DNA of 64,000 bases from assembly GCA_030407315.1 (NCBI GenBank), contig JALQPE010001047.1:1-64000 (forward strand), given 5' to 3'. Below the pieces are notes generated by a model, which worked only from the letters and a program-made list of their open reading frames with translations, was not told the DNA's origin and searched no databases. Shown here one piece after another: positions 42,203-53,956 of this stretch. Position 1 is the first letter of the stretch. Each line of letters opens with the position of its first letter. Source of the DNA: Asparagopsis taxiformis. Taxonomy: Eukaryota > Rhodophyta > Florideophyceae > Bonnemaisoniales > Bonnemaisoniaceae. Both the position numbers and the translations under genes were made by a program.

Positions 42203-42503
42203 ACTTTCTCTAGTACGTTCGGCGGAATACTAGGACCCGACATCCACTTTCTCTAGTACGTTCGGCGGAATACTAGGACCCGACATCCAATTTCTCTAGT
42301 ACATTCAGCGGAATACTAGGACCCGACATCCAATTTCTCTAGTACATTCAGCGGGATCCTAGGACCCGACATCCACTTTCTCTAGTACGTTCGGCGGAAT
42401 ACTAGGACCCGACATCCACTTTCTCTAGTACGTTTGGCGGAGTACTAGGACCCGACATCCAGTTTTTCTAGTACGTTTGGCCGGATACTAGGACCCGACA
42501 TCC
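42203..42503 (+). repeat. Subterminal 43-bp tandem array, seven units
   Basis: Each 43-bp unit contains TTTCTCTAGTAC, then about 10 bp, then ATACTAGGACCCGACATCC, so every unit carries an inverted CTAGTA/TACTAG pair. The same CTAGTAC and ACTAGG words recur near the right end (53790-53920). Subterminal arrays of this kind commonly bind transposases; here that is inference. Confidence 0.8.
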
Positions 42504-42633
42504 AGTATACAATATATCAGCAAAAACCCGGAGGGAAGAAATTACAGCGGATGGTAAATTAAGGGCCCATATCGGACCGTATTTTATTCTCTCATTTACG
42601 AAACTGCTCGTATACAATACGTCTCTCTAGAAT

Positions 42634-42770
42634 AGGAAATACATATCTGGTCAGAATAGGAAATAAATACCCGGTTAGAATAGGAAATACGTATCAAGCC
42701 AGGATACGGAATATGTATCCAGCTAGAATATGGAATACGTATCCAGCCAGAATACAAAATACCTGTCAGC
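42634..42770 (+). repeat. 24-bp tandem array, about 5.7 units
   Basis: Units of the form AGGAAATACGTATCCAGCC plus AGAAT occur with substitutions. As 24 is divisible by three, open frames of eight-residue repeats appear on both strands. I do not call them genes. Confidence 0.7.
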
Positions 42771-43172
42771 ATACCGTCGATCACCCATCTCCCTCACTAT
42801 CGCGTTCTCCCTACCATCCGAACGCCATGCACCACCATCCGCACATACTTCAAGAACCCTCACGACCTAGATTACAAAAAATCTGCTCCTTCCCAATACC
42901 ATCCCCGCTTTCCTCGACACCACCCCAGCCCATTAAATCATCAAGACATGAAACACGAACATGGTCAGCAAAATCTTACACGACTTGAAACCCACTCTTA
43001 CTTCTATCGTATGCCTGAAAATATACACATACCAGAAACACCTCACAGCTTCATTCCCCATCTTCCTAGATCCCTTCTTCACTCTCCCTGAGTCCTGCCA
43101 TTCCTGCTTCACCACTCCTGCATCACATACACAACATCAACCCCAACAGTCAGATTCAAAAGCAACGCTTAC

Positions 43173-44505
43173 CACGCCAGATATCTTAGAAAATCCCTTA
43201 CTTACCTCTCATCCATCCTACACACAATACAAACCATGATCCAAAAACCTTGCAATGAATAATCAAAGTCAGCAGTCCATATCTTCGCAAAACAAGTCTT
43301 GGCGCTCAATGAAACTTACCTTCTGTCATCACCATTCCAGCATCACCTGCATAAAATCGAAATCAACCACAACAGTCGGACTCAAAACCCACATGTCCCT
43401 CTCAGCATACTCTCAAAACTTCCGCACTTTCCTTCGCTCGACACAATACGCACCATGACTGGATAAGCTTCCAATGAATAAATATCGCATTAACTGCAAT
43501 AGTCAGATTCGAAACAAACACTTCTCTCGATGCATACCCTCAGAACTCACTTACTCTCGTTTCATTCTACACACAATACATACCAAAAGTCGAAAATCTC
43601 ACAACCAACAAATGAAGTCAACATTCCGCATCTTCGCACCACCGGACTGCGCGCTAAATGCAACTTACCTTCCGTCATCACCATTCCTGCATCACCTACA
43701 AAAAATCGAAATCAACAACAACAGTCGGACTGAAAACCCATGCTTCCCTCGCTGCATACCCTCAGAACTCACTTACCCTCGTTGTATCCTGCACACAATA
43801 GAAACCATAAGTCAAAAATTGTACAAAAAAATGTAGTCAGCATTCCATATCTTCGCGCAACTTAACTAGGCGCTCAATGTAACTTACCTTCCGTCATCAC
43901 CATTCCAGAATCACCTACACAAAATCAACATCAACCACAGCAGTCAGACTCAAAACCCACATTCCACTCACTGCACCCCTCAAATGCTCACCTACCTCCT
44001 TTCCACCCTTCAGCAAATATGCACCATGACTCACTAAGCTCCCAATAAATAAATATTGCATAAAAGACGACAGTCACATTTAAAACAAACACTTCCCTCG
44101 CTTCATACCCTCAGGACGCACTTAACCTCTTCATCTCGTTGCATCATACAAACAATACAACCAATAATTCACAAATCGTGCAACGAAAAAATGTAGTCAG
44201 CATTCCATTTCATCGCGAAACCCGTCTTTCAGCTCAATGAAACTTACCTTACTTCATCACTATTCCTGCACCACCTATACAACATCAAAATGAACCAGAA
44301 CAGTCAGACTAAAAACCCATGCATCCCTTATTGCACACCCGCGAGACTCACTTACTTACCTGCCTCCCATGGTTCACAACATGCAAACCATGACTCACGA
44401 AGCTTCTAATGAATCAATATCGCATCAACGACAACAGTACGACTCAAAACACACGCTTCCCTCGCTGCATACTCTCCAAACTGGCATACTCACCGTCGTT
44501 CTATC
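43173..44505 (-). other. Array of short exon-like segments (12 nt and 27 nt) bounded by splice signals
   Basis: On the minus strand this C/A-rich stretch repeatedly shows AG, then a short segment, then GTAAGT or a close variant. The 27-nt segments are at 44248-44274, 43888-43914, 43669-43695 and 43320-43346. In one phase three of them read DAGMVMTE or DSGMVMTE. The 12-nt segments include 44494-44505, 43996-44007, 43777-43788, 43555-43566 and 43206-43217 (e.g. GATACAACGAGG, GGTGGAAAGGAG). Others at 44360-44371 and 43425-43436 have one damaged site. Gaps between neighbours are about 80-240 nt, plausible intron sizes. Both lengths are multiples of three and would splice in the same phase. The order 43996, 43888, 43777, 43669 stays in frame, but the next segment (43555) would give a stop. 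So this is either a decayed or alternatively spliced microexon gene, or a satellite with splice-like words. No transcript evidence. Confidence 0.45.
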
Positions 44506-45056
44506 CTCTACACCAAACAAAGGAAACACGACCAAAGAACCTCAGCCAGTGACGGCGGAGAAGTGGAATTCCACAGGTTAACCTGCGGCGTCGACTGGAC
44601 AGCTTTCAACGTCAGCTTAAGTCCTGCTGTGCATACTCCATATCATCGCCGGTATTGAGATTAATAATGGCCCAAGCCATGGTCTCTGAACTCCCGAATG
44701 ATGAGATCCGGATCGAGAACATCGGAATGGTATAATCATATATATCACAATCCATTTGCTTCCCTTAAATGATCCCTGTAATATCCACTGTAAAGCACAA
44801 ACTTATTCCATGAAGTTCGCAATTAATATAATTTTATTATTTCAAATGAATTAATTGAAAATCCATCTCCCACGGCGGTCATTCATCCTTCCAAGCGCAC
44901 GTTGCCAGCAAAATGTGTGACCTAGCGGTGATGATTGATCGCTCAGGCACATTCCACCATTGGGCTGCCAGAAGTGAGCACAAAACTGATACCCACAAAA
45001 CCACGAGAACATTACAAACGAGGTCTCGAACGCACATTTGGAGTACAATATAAATA
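44506..45056. other. Unassigned segment between exon-like array and inverted repeat
   Basis: About 550 bp with no recognisable gene or repeat. It is AT-rich around 44815-44860. Confidence 0.5.
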
Positions 45057-47223
45057 CTATACAACAAACTCTACTCGCTATCTCAGACGACGCGGCTCAC
45101 AAGTGGCGTAGTCCCAATTTTCCGTAACGCCTTTCCTGATGCTTAAAAGTAAAAAACACGTCAAAACGTATATCAGAAATGAGTGCGAGAGTTTTCTGCA
45201 CAGGAGATGCTGAGCCACCAAATTGATTTTTCGGAAATTTTAGAATTTCTGGGCTGGCCAGCAATGCAATCGAGCTGGACATCCACCGGACGTCCATTTC
45301 AGGTTGATCGTGAGAGAGTAGGGCGGGACCATGATGAAACAAGGACCAAGACCTGTCCCTGACGTGTTGAGCCTGAAATCGACCCTTCGTAAGACGCGAT
45401 TTTGGCTTACAGTTAGTGCTTACAGAAGCCAGTGATGACCCCGGTCGGGGCAGCAGCCGGTTCCTGGGGCCGTTGTGGCCAAATTAGACACCTTGATTTG
45501 AATTGAAATTTGGGCTATTCTCAAAAACATGCACATGTGAACATGTTTTTGAGATGGGGGTCTGCCGTACGGCACAATCGACCCGCCCAAATCGATGATT
45601 TTTCACAATTTTTTTCTGCCCGAAATTTTAGAATTTCTGGGCTGGCCAGCAGTGCAATCGAGCTGGACATCCACAGGACGTCCATTTCAGGTTGGTCGTG
45701 TGCTGCCCACATCCATGCATTGCAGCAACTAAGCAGGCGGGCTCACTACTCATACAAAGTGCACGGAATATGAGTAACGTGATGTGTGAGTGTTGTTTGT
45801 CGTGAGGATGTAAGGTGGGACCATGATGAAACAGGGAAAAAGATGTCTCCCTAGCATAACTTGGGCTTGAAGCCTGGAATCGACCCTTCGTGAGATGTGG
45901 CTTTGCTTACAGTTGGTGCTTACAGAAGCCAGTGACGGCCCCGGCCGGGGCAGCAGCCGGTTCCTGGGGCCGTTGTGGCCAAATTAGACACCTTGATTTG
46001 AATTGAAATTTGGGCTATTCTCAAAAACATGCACATGTGAACATGTTTTTGAGATGGGGGTGTGCCGTACGGCACTTTCGACCGCCCAAATCGATATAAT
46101 TTTGCAATTTTTTTCTGACTGAAATTTTAGAATTTCTGGGCTCGCCAGCAATGCAATTGAGCTGGACATTCACCGGACGTCCATTTCAGGTTGGTCGAGT
46201 ATTGCACATGGATACAGTTTTGCAGCTATTTCTCAGCCCAACATTTTAGAATTTCAGGGCTGACCAGCAATGTAACCGAGCCGGACTTCCACTGGACGTC
46301 CATTTCAAGTTAGGCTAGTGCTGCACATTTGCTCGCATCGCAGCAACTAAGCAAGTGTTGACAGCACCGAGATGCCATGCAGACAAGGGGGAATCGGCTG
46401 CAAACGGCTTCCCTGGTCGGCGGCTGGATGTCTGGATGTGAATGGCTGCAAGCATGGAAATCTTGCTACCGCACAGCGCATACACACTGCAGCAGCACAT
46501 CACTGACGCATGCGAAAGTTGGGTGCTGCAGTGCGTGGTTGTTTGTGTGTTTGTGTGTTTGTGTGTGTATGACGAACCTTGTGGTATCCCTAGGCGTGCA
46601 CTGGTTCAAAAAGTTTGGACTGCCCCATCGGTCGTACTTTGGCGCATTTACATGCATCGGAGAACGACCAAGGAGGTAGAGCAGCAATCGCTGTTGGCTG
46701 AGCGTCCAAACTGGAGGGCTTGGGGCAATGGTTCTATAGCAGTCATTTATAGGACGCCCACCGTTGATGACTGAGATCCACGGTGGGTTTAGTATTCATG
46801 GTGTTGTCCTGCATTGGCGGACGTCGAAGACGAGTACTTCCAGTGAGCGTCCAAGGTGAACAGCTCAGCAGAGGATTATGATGTGGATGTGAAGGCATGG
46901 ATGAGGCCAGCAGGAACGTTTCTGCAAGATGGGCGTGAGTGGGTAAGTGAGCGGGGAGGGGCCGCTCGGGGCGCTTGGTAGCTTCTGGGGCCGTTGTGGC
47001 CAAATTAGAATCAAGCCTATGTCCGGCGGACGTCCTGAATTGCTTTATTTTTTGGGCTATTCTCAAAAACATGCACATGTGAACATGTTTTTGAGATGGG
47101 GGTGTGCCGTACGGCACTTTCGACCGCCCAAATCGATGTATTTTTGCATTTTTTTTCTGACTGAAATTTTAGAATTTCTGGGCTCGCCAGCAATGCAATT
47201 GCGCTGGTCATTCACCGGACGTC
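45057..47223 (+). repeat. Large inverted repeat, left arm
   Basis: This arm is the reverse complement of 49850-52512, with one internal module fewer. The inner part (46310-47223) is nearly identical to its partner, with one visible difference (46389-46390 region, Gly versus Glu in a shadow frame). The outer 350 bp are more diverged. It contains three copies of a module with the palindrome TGCCGTACGGCA and a 13-bp-stem hairpin (45530-45565, 46019-46054, 47061-47096). No protein homology recognised. Confidence 0.8.
45530..45565. repeat. Representative hairpin of the inverted-repeat module
   Basis: Stem TCTCAAAAACATG pairs perfectly with CATGTTTTTGAGA around a 10-nt loop holding CACATGTG. The same hairpin occurs at 46019, 47061, 49975, 51017, 51514 and 52015. 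In every case it lies within 12 bp of the palindrome TGCCGTACGGCA. Confidence 0.8.
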
Positions 47224-49849
47224 CATTTCCATTTCAGATCTACTGGTTGCACTAGGCCTGAAAGTGTTTCTGGATAGGGCCGAATAACGACCTGGGCAGC
47301 ACGCACTGCGTAAGATGATCTGTGTGATGCAGACTGCAAGGATTTCTATGGTGATTCTGGCTGGGGAATGTGGTAAGCTTGATTGTTGCGTGGCTTTGTA
47401 TCTCCTTGCCTGCCATTTTGCTTGGATATTTACACGAGCGATCAAACCGAAGACGCCGACTCGGCACAACTACCAACTCTCCTAGCTTCGAGTCAGCGCC
47501 ATCTAATTGCAACTTGTGACACTCAAGACGAATACGTTGTGCTGATCTCTGCAATGAAAATTGAGTTAGTGCTGCAGTTCTTTTGGTCGATGCCAATATG
47601 CAGGGATACTGTTTACACCTTTTGGGAGTCAAGAAGTTCTCAGATTGCAAATCAAATCAGATCATGGTAGAATATCTGACTTTTCTCTCTTCCCTTCACC
47701 ACATCTGCATCCGGAGCTGAGCCAAGCTGAGCTGGAGGGAACCCGGCCGCTGACCCCTGTCATTCTCATAAAAATCTTTAATGCAATACTATTCGTGTAT
47801 GGTAATGTAAGTGCTAATGAAAATGTATACAAGTCTAGAATAAACGTTGCAGTGGTTCTTTGTAGCTATCGATACTTGCTAAAAATCTGTAGCTTTTGCT
47901 TCTCGCATGGACGAGTTGCAGTCTTTGTGTTTGTTTCATTTCTGCCACAAACGAGAGGCAATCAGGGTCTGTGTGCACATAGAGAATGATTTAATATATG
48001 CGCTCATTGCCGTCGTAGATACTTTTAACAATGGCCAGTACGTTTCTCTCGGCCGCCGCCGGGTACGGTCGGACTGAAAGATCGGGGAGATGTGTGGAGA
48101 GTAGTGTTTGGATAGAGACGAACGTTGTGATGGATGGAATGGTGATGATTTCATGCTGAAGCGATGGGAGATGGATGGATATGGTTGAATGAAATCTAGT
48201 ATTCCGAAGGAGGCCTTTTCTCGAGGAAGAGGCATTATATTCTCACAAAGCATGTAGATACTGGTTTCCAGTTTGGTATGCTATTGTAGCTCAATTCACA
48301 TCTTATCTACACGTACGTATGGAGAGAGATCCAAGTGTGCGTGGCACAAGTCCAACGGTGAAACAACGCAGTATGAAACTACCACAGATAAGGCGGCGTA
48401 CAAAATCCTCGACTCAAGGCAGCTCTCAGGCTTTCGTGAGCACCGACTTCGTTCCACCAAGATGTTGCGGAAATATGTGCTGGTCTAACTTGATACGACC
48501 ATTGGACAGTTTTGCTCTCTAAGCAATGAGCGAAAAATCAATGATTGCGCGTGTCGTCGGTACGGTCTTGTAATGTTGGCTCAACCAATAACATCTAACG
48601 TTGAGTTATCCACCCTCCGCCGTGTCGTGTCGTAAATTTGCACAGAAAATTTGTTTCAAATCTTTGCTCCAATTATCAGCTCAAATACGGCATTGATCTC
48701 CAGCTTCATCTGGACAGAAACACCGATCGCTCGATGTCTGTCTCAGATAAACCGCAGTCAAACGCCATGCGGAAAGTTTCATCGCTTCCCGTTGCGACTG
48801 AATCTGCAAACGCCACACAAAAATTTGCCCTTTCCGCGTCCGGAACGAACGCCGACTACATGTCGTCAGGTTCCTGATCGACTGGATCGATGGAGCTTGC
48901 TCTGCAGGAGAGCAGGACAGGCGGTTTGTTATGCCTGGACAATTTCCATACCGATCTCCCTTCTTGAGTGCAAAATTACGAGTCTAGAAATTGACCTGCA
49001 TCGGCTGCTGTATCACATCTGTGCTAAGGATTGATGATACCCGTACCGCTGAGAAATTGCAGCTCTGGTAACGTGGGGATGATGTGCTGAACACGCAGAA
49101 CGCTGATCCATAACGGGACTGCTTCATAGGCATAGTACGGAATGTATTGAGACAGCCCAAGCGAATTCAGGAGGGAGCACCAGGGCAGTGCGCGGTGACT
49201 CAGCAGATACCAGTGGTGAGTGGTCTAAATGGGGCTACACACGAGTTTGTCAATGAACAGTCTAGTTTAGTTTGGAAATGTGTCGGATGGATGGTATGTT
49301 GTAAATGTCGACAGATTTGAGGAAGCGATAGAAGCAATCAGCACCGTGTAGTTGCATCAAGGCTTTAGTGGCCATTGCTAGAGAACTTTCTCCAATGCCC
49401 TTATTGCAGGATGGGCAGAAAACCCGGCCGGTTTCGAGATTGAAGAATTCATTGCGCAGATTGAATGAATGCAATTGACGGAGAATGCAGAAGTATACAA
49501 TGGTATCGTTTTGCAGGGTGACGTAGGGGAAACATGTTGGGCTTGTTGGAAATGCTGAGAGCGATGATGAGATCCAGTCGTTTCCGTCGTAGATGGCAGT
49601 GCTTATTTTCTGCACGGCTAGCTTGTCTGCTGGGCGACTGGGCGGTATTGGCGTACGATGAAGCGGGACTGGTGGTGTTTAAATGACATTTTTTGTTTGA
49701 AGATGGATGTATGTGTGCGACTAGAATGTAGTAAGAGCATGAAAATGTTTATGTTTGATGGGCGTCGCATGTTGGGGGACTTTATGTCGTGTGGGGCAAT
49801 AATGTATCAGGTATTTGAAGCAGACAGCAATCGCTTGAGCGCATATAGA
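47224..49849. other. Spacer between arms of the large inverted repeat
   Basis: About 2.6 kb of single-copy sequence. Only short open frames exist. The longest are a minus-strand frame at 49262-49615 (117 aa with a single CPSC motif) and a plus-strand one at 48651-49034 (127 aa). Neither resembles a family I know. Treated as non-coding or relic. Confidence 0.4.
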
Positions 49850-52512
49850 CGTCCGGTGAATGACCAGCGCAATTGCATTGCTGGCGAGCCCAGAAATTCT
49901 AAAATTTCAGTCAGAAAAAAAATGCAAAAATACATCGATTTGGGCGGTCGAAAGTGCCGTACGGCACACCCCCATCTCAAAAACATGTTCACATGTGCAT
50001 GTTTTTGAGAATAGCCCAAAAAATAAAGCAATTCAGGACGTCCGCCGGACATAGGCTTGATTCTAATTTGGCCACAACGGCCCCAGAAGCTACCAAGCGC
50101 CCCGAGCGGCCCCTCCCCGCTCACTTACCCACTCACGCCCATCTTGCAGAAACGTTCCTGCTGGCCTCATCCATGCCTTCACATCCACATCATAATCCTC
50201 TGCTGAGCTGTTCACCTTGGACGCTCACTGGAAGTACTCGTCTTCGACGTCCGCCAATGCAGGACAACACCATGAATACTAAACCCACCGTGGATCTCAG
50301 TCATCAACGGTGGGCGTCCTATAAATGACTGCTATAGAACCATTGCCCCAAGCCCTCCAGTTTGGACGCTCAGCCAACAGCGATTGCTGCTCTACCTCCT
50401 TGGTCGTTCTCCGATGCATGTAAATGCGCCAAAGTACGACCGATGGGGCAGTCCAAACTTTTTGAACCAGTGCACGCCTAGGGATACCACAAGGTTCGTC
50501 ATACACACACAAACACACAAACACACAAACAACCACGCACTGCAGCACCCAACTTTCGCATGCGTCAGTGATGTGCTGCTGCAGTGTGTATGCGCTGTGC
50601 GGTAGCAAGATTTCCATGCTTGCAGCCATTCACATCCAGACATCCAGCCGCCGACCAGGGAAGCCGTTTGCAGCCGATTCTCCCTTGTCTGCATGGCATC
50701 TCGGTGCTGTCAACACTTGCTTAGTTGCTGCGATGCGAGCAAATGTGCAGCACTAGCCTAACTTGAAATGGACGTCCAGTAGAAGTCCGGCTCGGTTACA
50801 TTGCTGGTCAGCCCTGAAATTCTAAAATGTTGGGCTGAGAAATAGCTGCAAAACTGTATCCATGTGCAATACTCGACCAACCTGAAATGGACGTCCGGTG
50901 AATGTCCAGCTCAATTGCATTGCTGGCGAGCCCAGAAATTCTAAAATTTCAGTCAGAAAAAAATTGCAAAATTATATCGATTTGGGCGGTCGAAAGTGCC
51001 GTACGGCACACCCCCATCTCAAAAACATGTTCACATGTGCATGTTTTTGAGAATAGCCCAAATTTCAATTCAAATCAAGGTGTCTAATTTGGCCACAACG
51101 GCCCCAGGAACCGGCTGCTGCCCCGGCCGGGGCCGTCACTGGCTTCTGTAAGCACCAACTGTAAGCAAAGCCACATCTCACGAAGGGTCGATTCCAGGCT
51201 CAGGCTCAATACGCCAGGGCGAAGTTTTGGTCCTTGTTTCGACATGCTCCCACCCCACTTTCTCACGACAAACACTGCTCATCCATCATGCTGCACATGC
51301 TACGTGCACTTCGTATGAGCAGTGGGCCCGCCTGCGTGGTTGCTGTAATGCGTAGATGTGAGCAGCATACGAACAACCCAGAATGGACGTCTGGTGGATG
51401 TCCGGCTCAATTGCATTGCTGGCGAGCCCAGAAATTCTAAAATTTCGGGCAGAAAAAAATTGTGAAAAATCATCGATTTGGGCGGGTCGATTGTGCCGTA
51501 CGGCAGACCCCCATCTCAAAAACATGTTCACATGTGCATGTTTTTGAGAATAGCCCAAATTTCAATTCAAATCAAGGTGTCTAATTTGGCCACAACGGCC
51601 CCAGGAACCGGCTGCCGCCCCGACCGGGGCCGTCACTGGCTTCGGTAAGCACTAACTGTAAGCCAAAATCGCGTCTTACGAAGGGTCGATTCCAGGCTTC
51701 AAGCCCAAGTTATGCTAGGGAGACATCTTTTTCCCTGTTTCATCATGGTCCCACCTTACATCCTCACGACAAACAACACTCACACATCACGTTACTCATA
51801 TTCCGTGCACTTTGTATGAGTAGTGAGCCCGCCTGCTTAGTTGCTGCAATGCATGGATGTGGGCAGCACACGACCAACCTGAAATGGACGTCCGGTGGAT
51901 GTCCGGCTCAATTGCATTGCTGGCGAGCCCAGAAATTCTAAAATTTCGGGCAGAAAAAAATTGTGAAAAATCATCGATTTGGGCGGGTCGATTGTGCCGT
52001 ACGGCAGACCCCCATCTCAAAAACATGTTCACATGTGCATGTTTTTGAGAATAGCCCAAATTTCAATTCAAATCAAGGTGTCTAATTTGGCCACAACGGC
52101 CCCAGGAACCGGCTGCCGCCCCGACCGGGGTCATCACTGGCTTCTGTAAGCACCAACTGTAAGCCAAAATCGCGTCTTACGAAGGGTCGATTTCAGGCTC
52201 AACACGTCAGGGACAGGTCTTGGTCCTTGTTTCATCATGGTCCCGCCCTACTCTCTCACGATCAACCTGAAATGGACGTCCGGTGGATGTCCAGCTCGAT
52301 TGCATTGCTGGCCAGCCCAGAAATTCTAAAATTTCCGAAAAATCAATTTGGTGGCCCAGCATCTCCTGTGCCGAAAATTCCCGCGCTCACTTGTGATATA
52401 CGTCTAGACGTGTTTCGCACTTGTACGCATCAGGGAAGGCGTCACGGAAGGTTGAGACTACGCTACTTGTGTACCGCGTCGTCTGAAATAGCGAGTAGTG
52501 TTTGTTGTATAG
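49850..52512 (-). repeat. Large inverted repeat, right arm
   Basis: Reverse complement of 45057-47223, but with an extra tandem module. Module starts at about 50879, 51373 and 51869 give a period near 495 bp. Each module contains GGACGTCC, TGCCGTACGGCA, the 13-bp-stem hairpin, a GGCC-rich stretch and a GTCGATTCCAGGCT segment. Confidence 0.8.
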
Positions 52513-53640
52513 TTGTGGAGTATGCGTCTGGTGGTTTGTAAAGCTTGCAGAACGGGATAGGGATGTGGGTGGCTCCATTTTATGAATACATGAATACAAA
52601 TATTCAGGGTTGACGAAGCGGAAAGGCATACGCTCATACATGTATGAGTTTGCATAGTGGAGAAAATATTTACATCGAAATTTACATGGAAGAGATGGAG
52701 GTTTTAAGGATGAGGTATGAGAGGAAGAAAATTCTTCTGTGGTATGAGGATGTGTTCTGTGGGGGGTGGATGGAATCTTGGGATGGGATGGTACAGGGGG
52801 AAGTGGAAATGTACGGAGTGCGGGTTTAGATTGGAGTGTGATTCGGAGAGGAGTGCCGACAAGCATATTATGGGGATTGGGGAGACGCTGCGGGGTGTTG
52901 GGGTAGTGAGGGCGGAGGAGGTGTTTAGGTGGGACCGTAGGAGGGTGCGGTTGAAGGCCCCGAGAGGAGGGGGTTTTAGGAAAGTGAGGAGAAAGAGGTG
53001 GGAAGGGGGGTGGCGTCTGTTCTGGCTGTGGTGAGTGGGGATGTGATGGGGAAGAAGAGGGTTATTGTATTTGGGGAGGGAGGGGAGTGGGAGGATGGGT
53101 GCGAAGTGGGGGTTGATATGTGTTTCAGAGCGGGGAGGTTTCTGGGGAGACGGCGGGGGAGCGGGAGCGTGGGCCGGTGGTGGTGGTGGTGGTGTATACG
53201 GTATCGAAGATGCGGATGGCGTGGGGGCATGGAGCAGGTGAGGGAGGGAGGGGTGGAGCAGGTCGAAGAGTAAGCTGCAGGGGAAGTTTGTGGAGAGGGC
53301 GAAGGAGAGGGGTTGAAGGTAGAGGAGAGAGGGTATTGAAGAACAATACGTTGCAAAGGTGATGGGGGAGAGCATGGTCGAGGGGATAGGGGATGTTTTT
53401 CCCTATTCTGAGGTAGTATGAGGACTGGTTATAAGAAATCTGTACGGTAGAGCAGAAAAGTAGGTATGGAATGGAGGTGTGCACCGTGGAAGCGGGGATA
53501 GGTAGCTGAAAATGCGTTCTAGAGTGGTATTGGGGGTGTTTGAGGTACAGTACGGGGGAGGTGAGCACCAAATGGAAGGGGGTGTGAGCGAGAGGATGAA
53601 AAAATTAAAGACAAAATTGGAGTCGACCGACAAGGAAAAA
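52513..53640 (+). other. G-rich strand with possible zinc-finger coding remnant
   Basis: The + strand is strongly G-rich and purine-biased from about 52680 to 53340. A frame at 52717-53034 reads ...KWKCTECGFRLECDSERSA..., followed by DKH, a possible CCxH-type zinc-binding stretch, then an Arg/Gly-rich tail. The reading appears to continue in another frame at 52998-53273. It may be a frame-broken remnant of a nucleic-acid-binding protein, or only low-complexity sequence. The minus strand gives Pro/Ser-rich frames, which I read as shadows. Confidence 0.25.
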
Positions 53641-53923
53641 TAGAGTGGTCGCCGTGATGGATGCGGACATCCATGTCGAGCAAGGCGGCAGAAATTTCTG
53701 GGGTCGAAATTTTTGAATTTCTGAACCGGCGCCCGTCCTAGGTTGACATAGACATGGCGGAAGTCCATCCCGAGGGGGACATCCGTGGTACTAGAAACAA
53801 TGAATGTCGTCCTAGTAATACTAGACGTACTAGACCGCATGGACGTCCGGATCTAGGCGGACATCCAAAAATACTGGAGAACATGGACGTCCGCCTAGTA
53901 ATACTAGGTGTACTAGAGGTTGT

Positions 53924-53956
53924 GGACGTCCGCGTCCATTTCCGAGAACACAGACG
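53924..53956 (-). repeat. Right terminal inverted repeat of the 11.9-kb element
   Basis: Its complement begins CGTCTGTGTTCTCGGAAATG and contains GGACGCGGACGTCC, matching the left end at 42073-42103. TA follows at 53957-53958. Confidence 0.75.

Larger units (their letters stand above)
42073..53956. mobile_element. 11.9-kb TIR element inserted in the tail of copy C
   Basis: The segment is absent from copy A at the exactly equivalent place, so empty and filled sites are both present in this window. It starts CGTCTGT and ends with the complement ACAGACG. Terminal inverted repeats of 31-33 bp match with a few mismatches and contain GGACGCGGACGTCC. A TA duplication flanks it. I find no recognisable transposase, so it looks non-autonomous or too diverged. 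Its interior holds 43-bp and 24-bp arrays, a minus-strand array of short exon-like segments, a large inverted repeat and a G-rich strand with possible zinc-finger coding remnants. TA duplication occurs with Tc1/mariner-type and some other superfamilies; the ends do not let me choose. Confidence 0.8.

Noticed and set aside
46377..50694. Small proteins of 100-110 aa encoded in both inverted-repeat arms
   Set aside because: The same peptides on opposite strands simply reflect the inverted repeat; overlapping frames in several phases and no family resemblance.
50879..52290. tRNA-derived SINE (GGGTCGATTCC resembles an RNA polymerase III B box)
   Set aside because: No acceptable A box lies at the right distance and no A-rich tail was seen.
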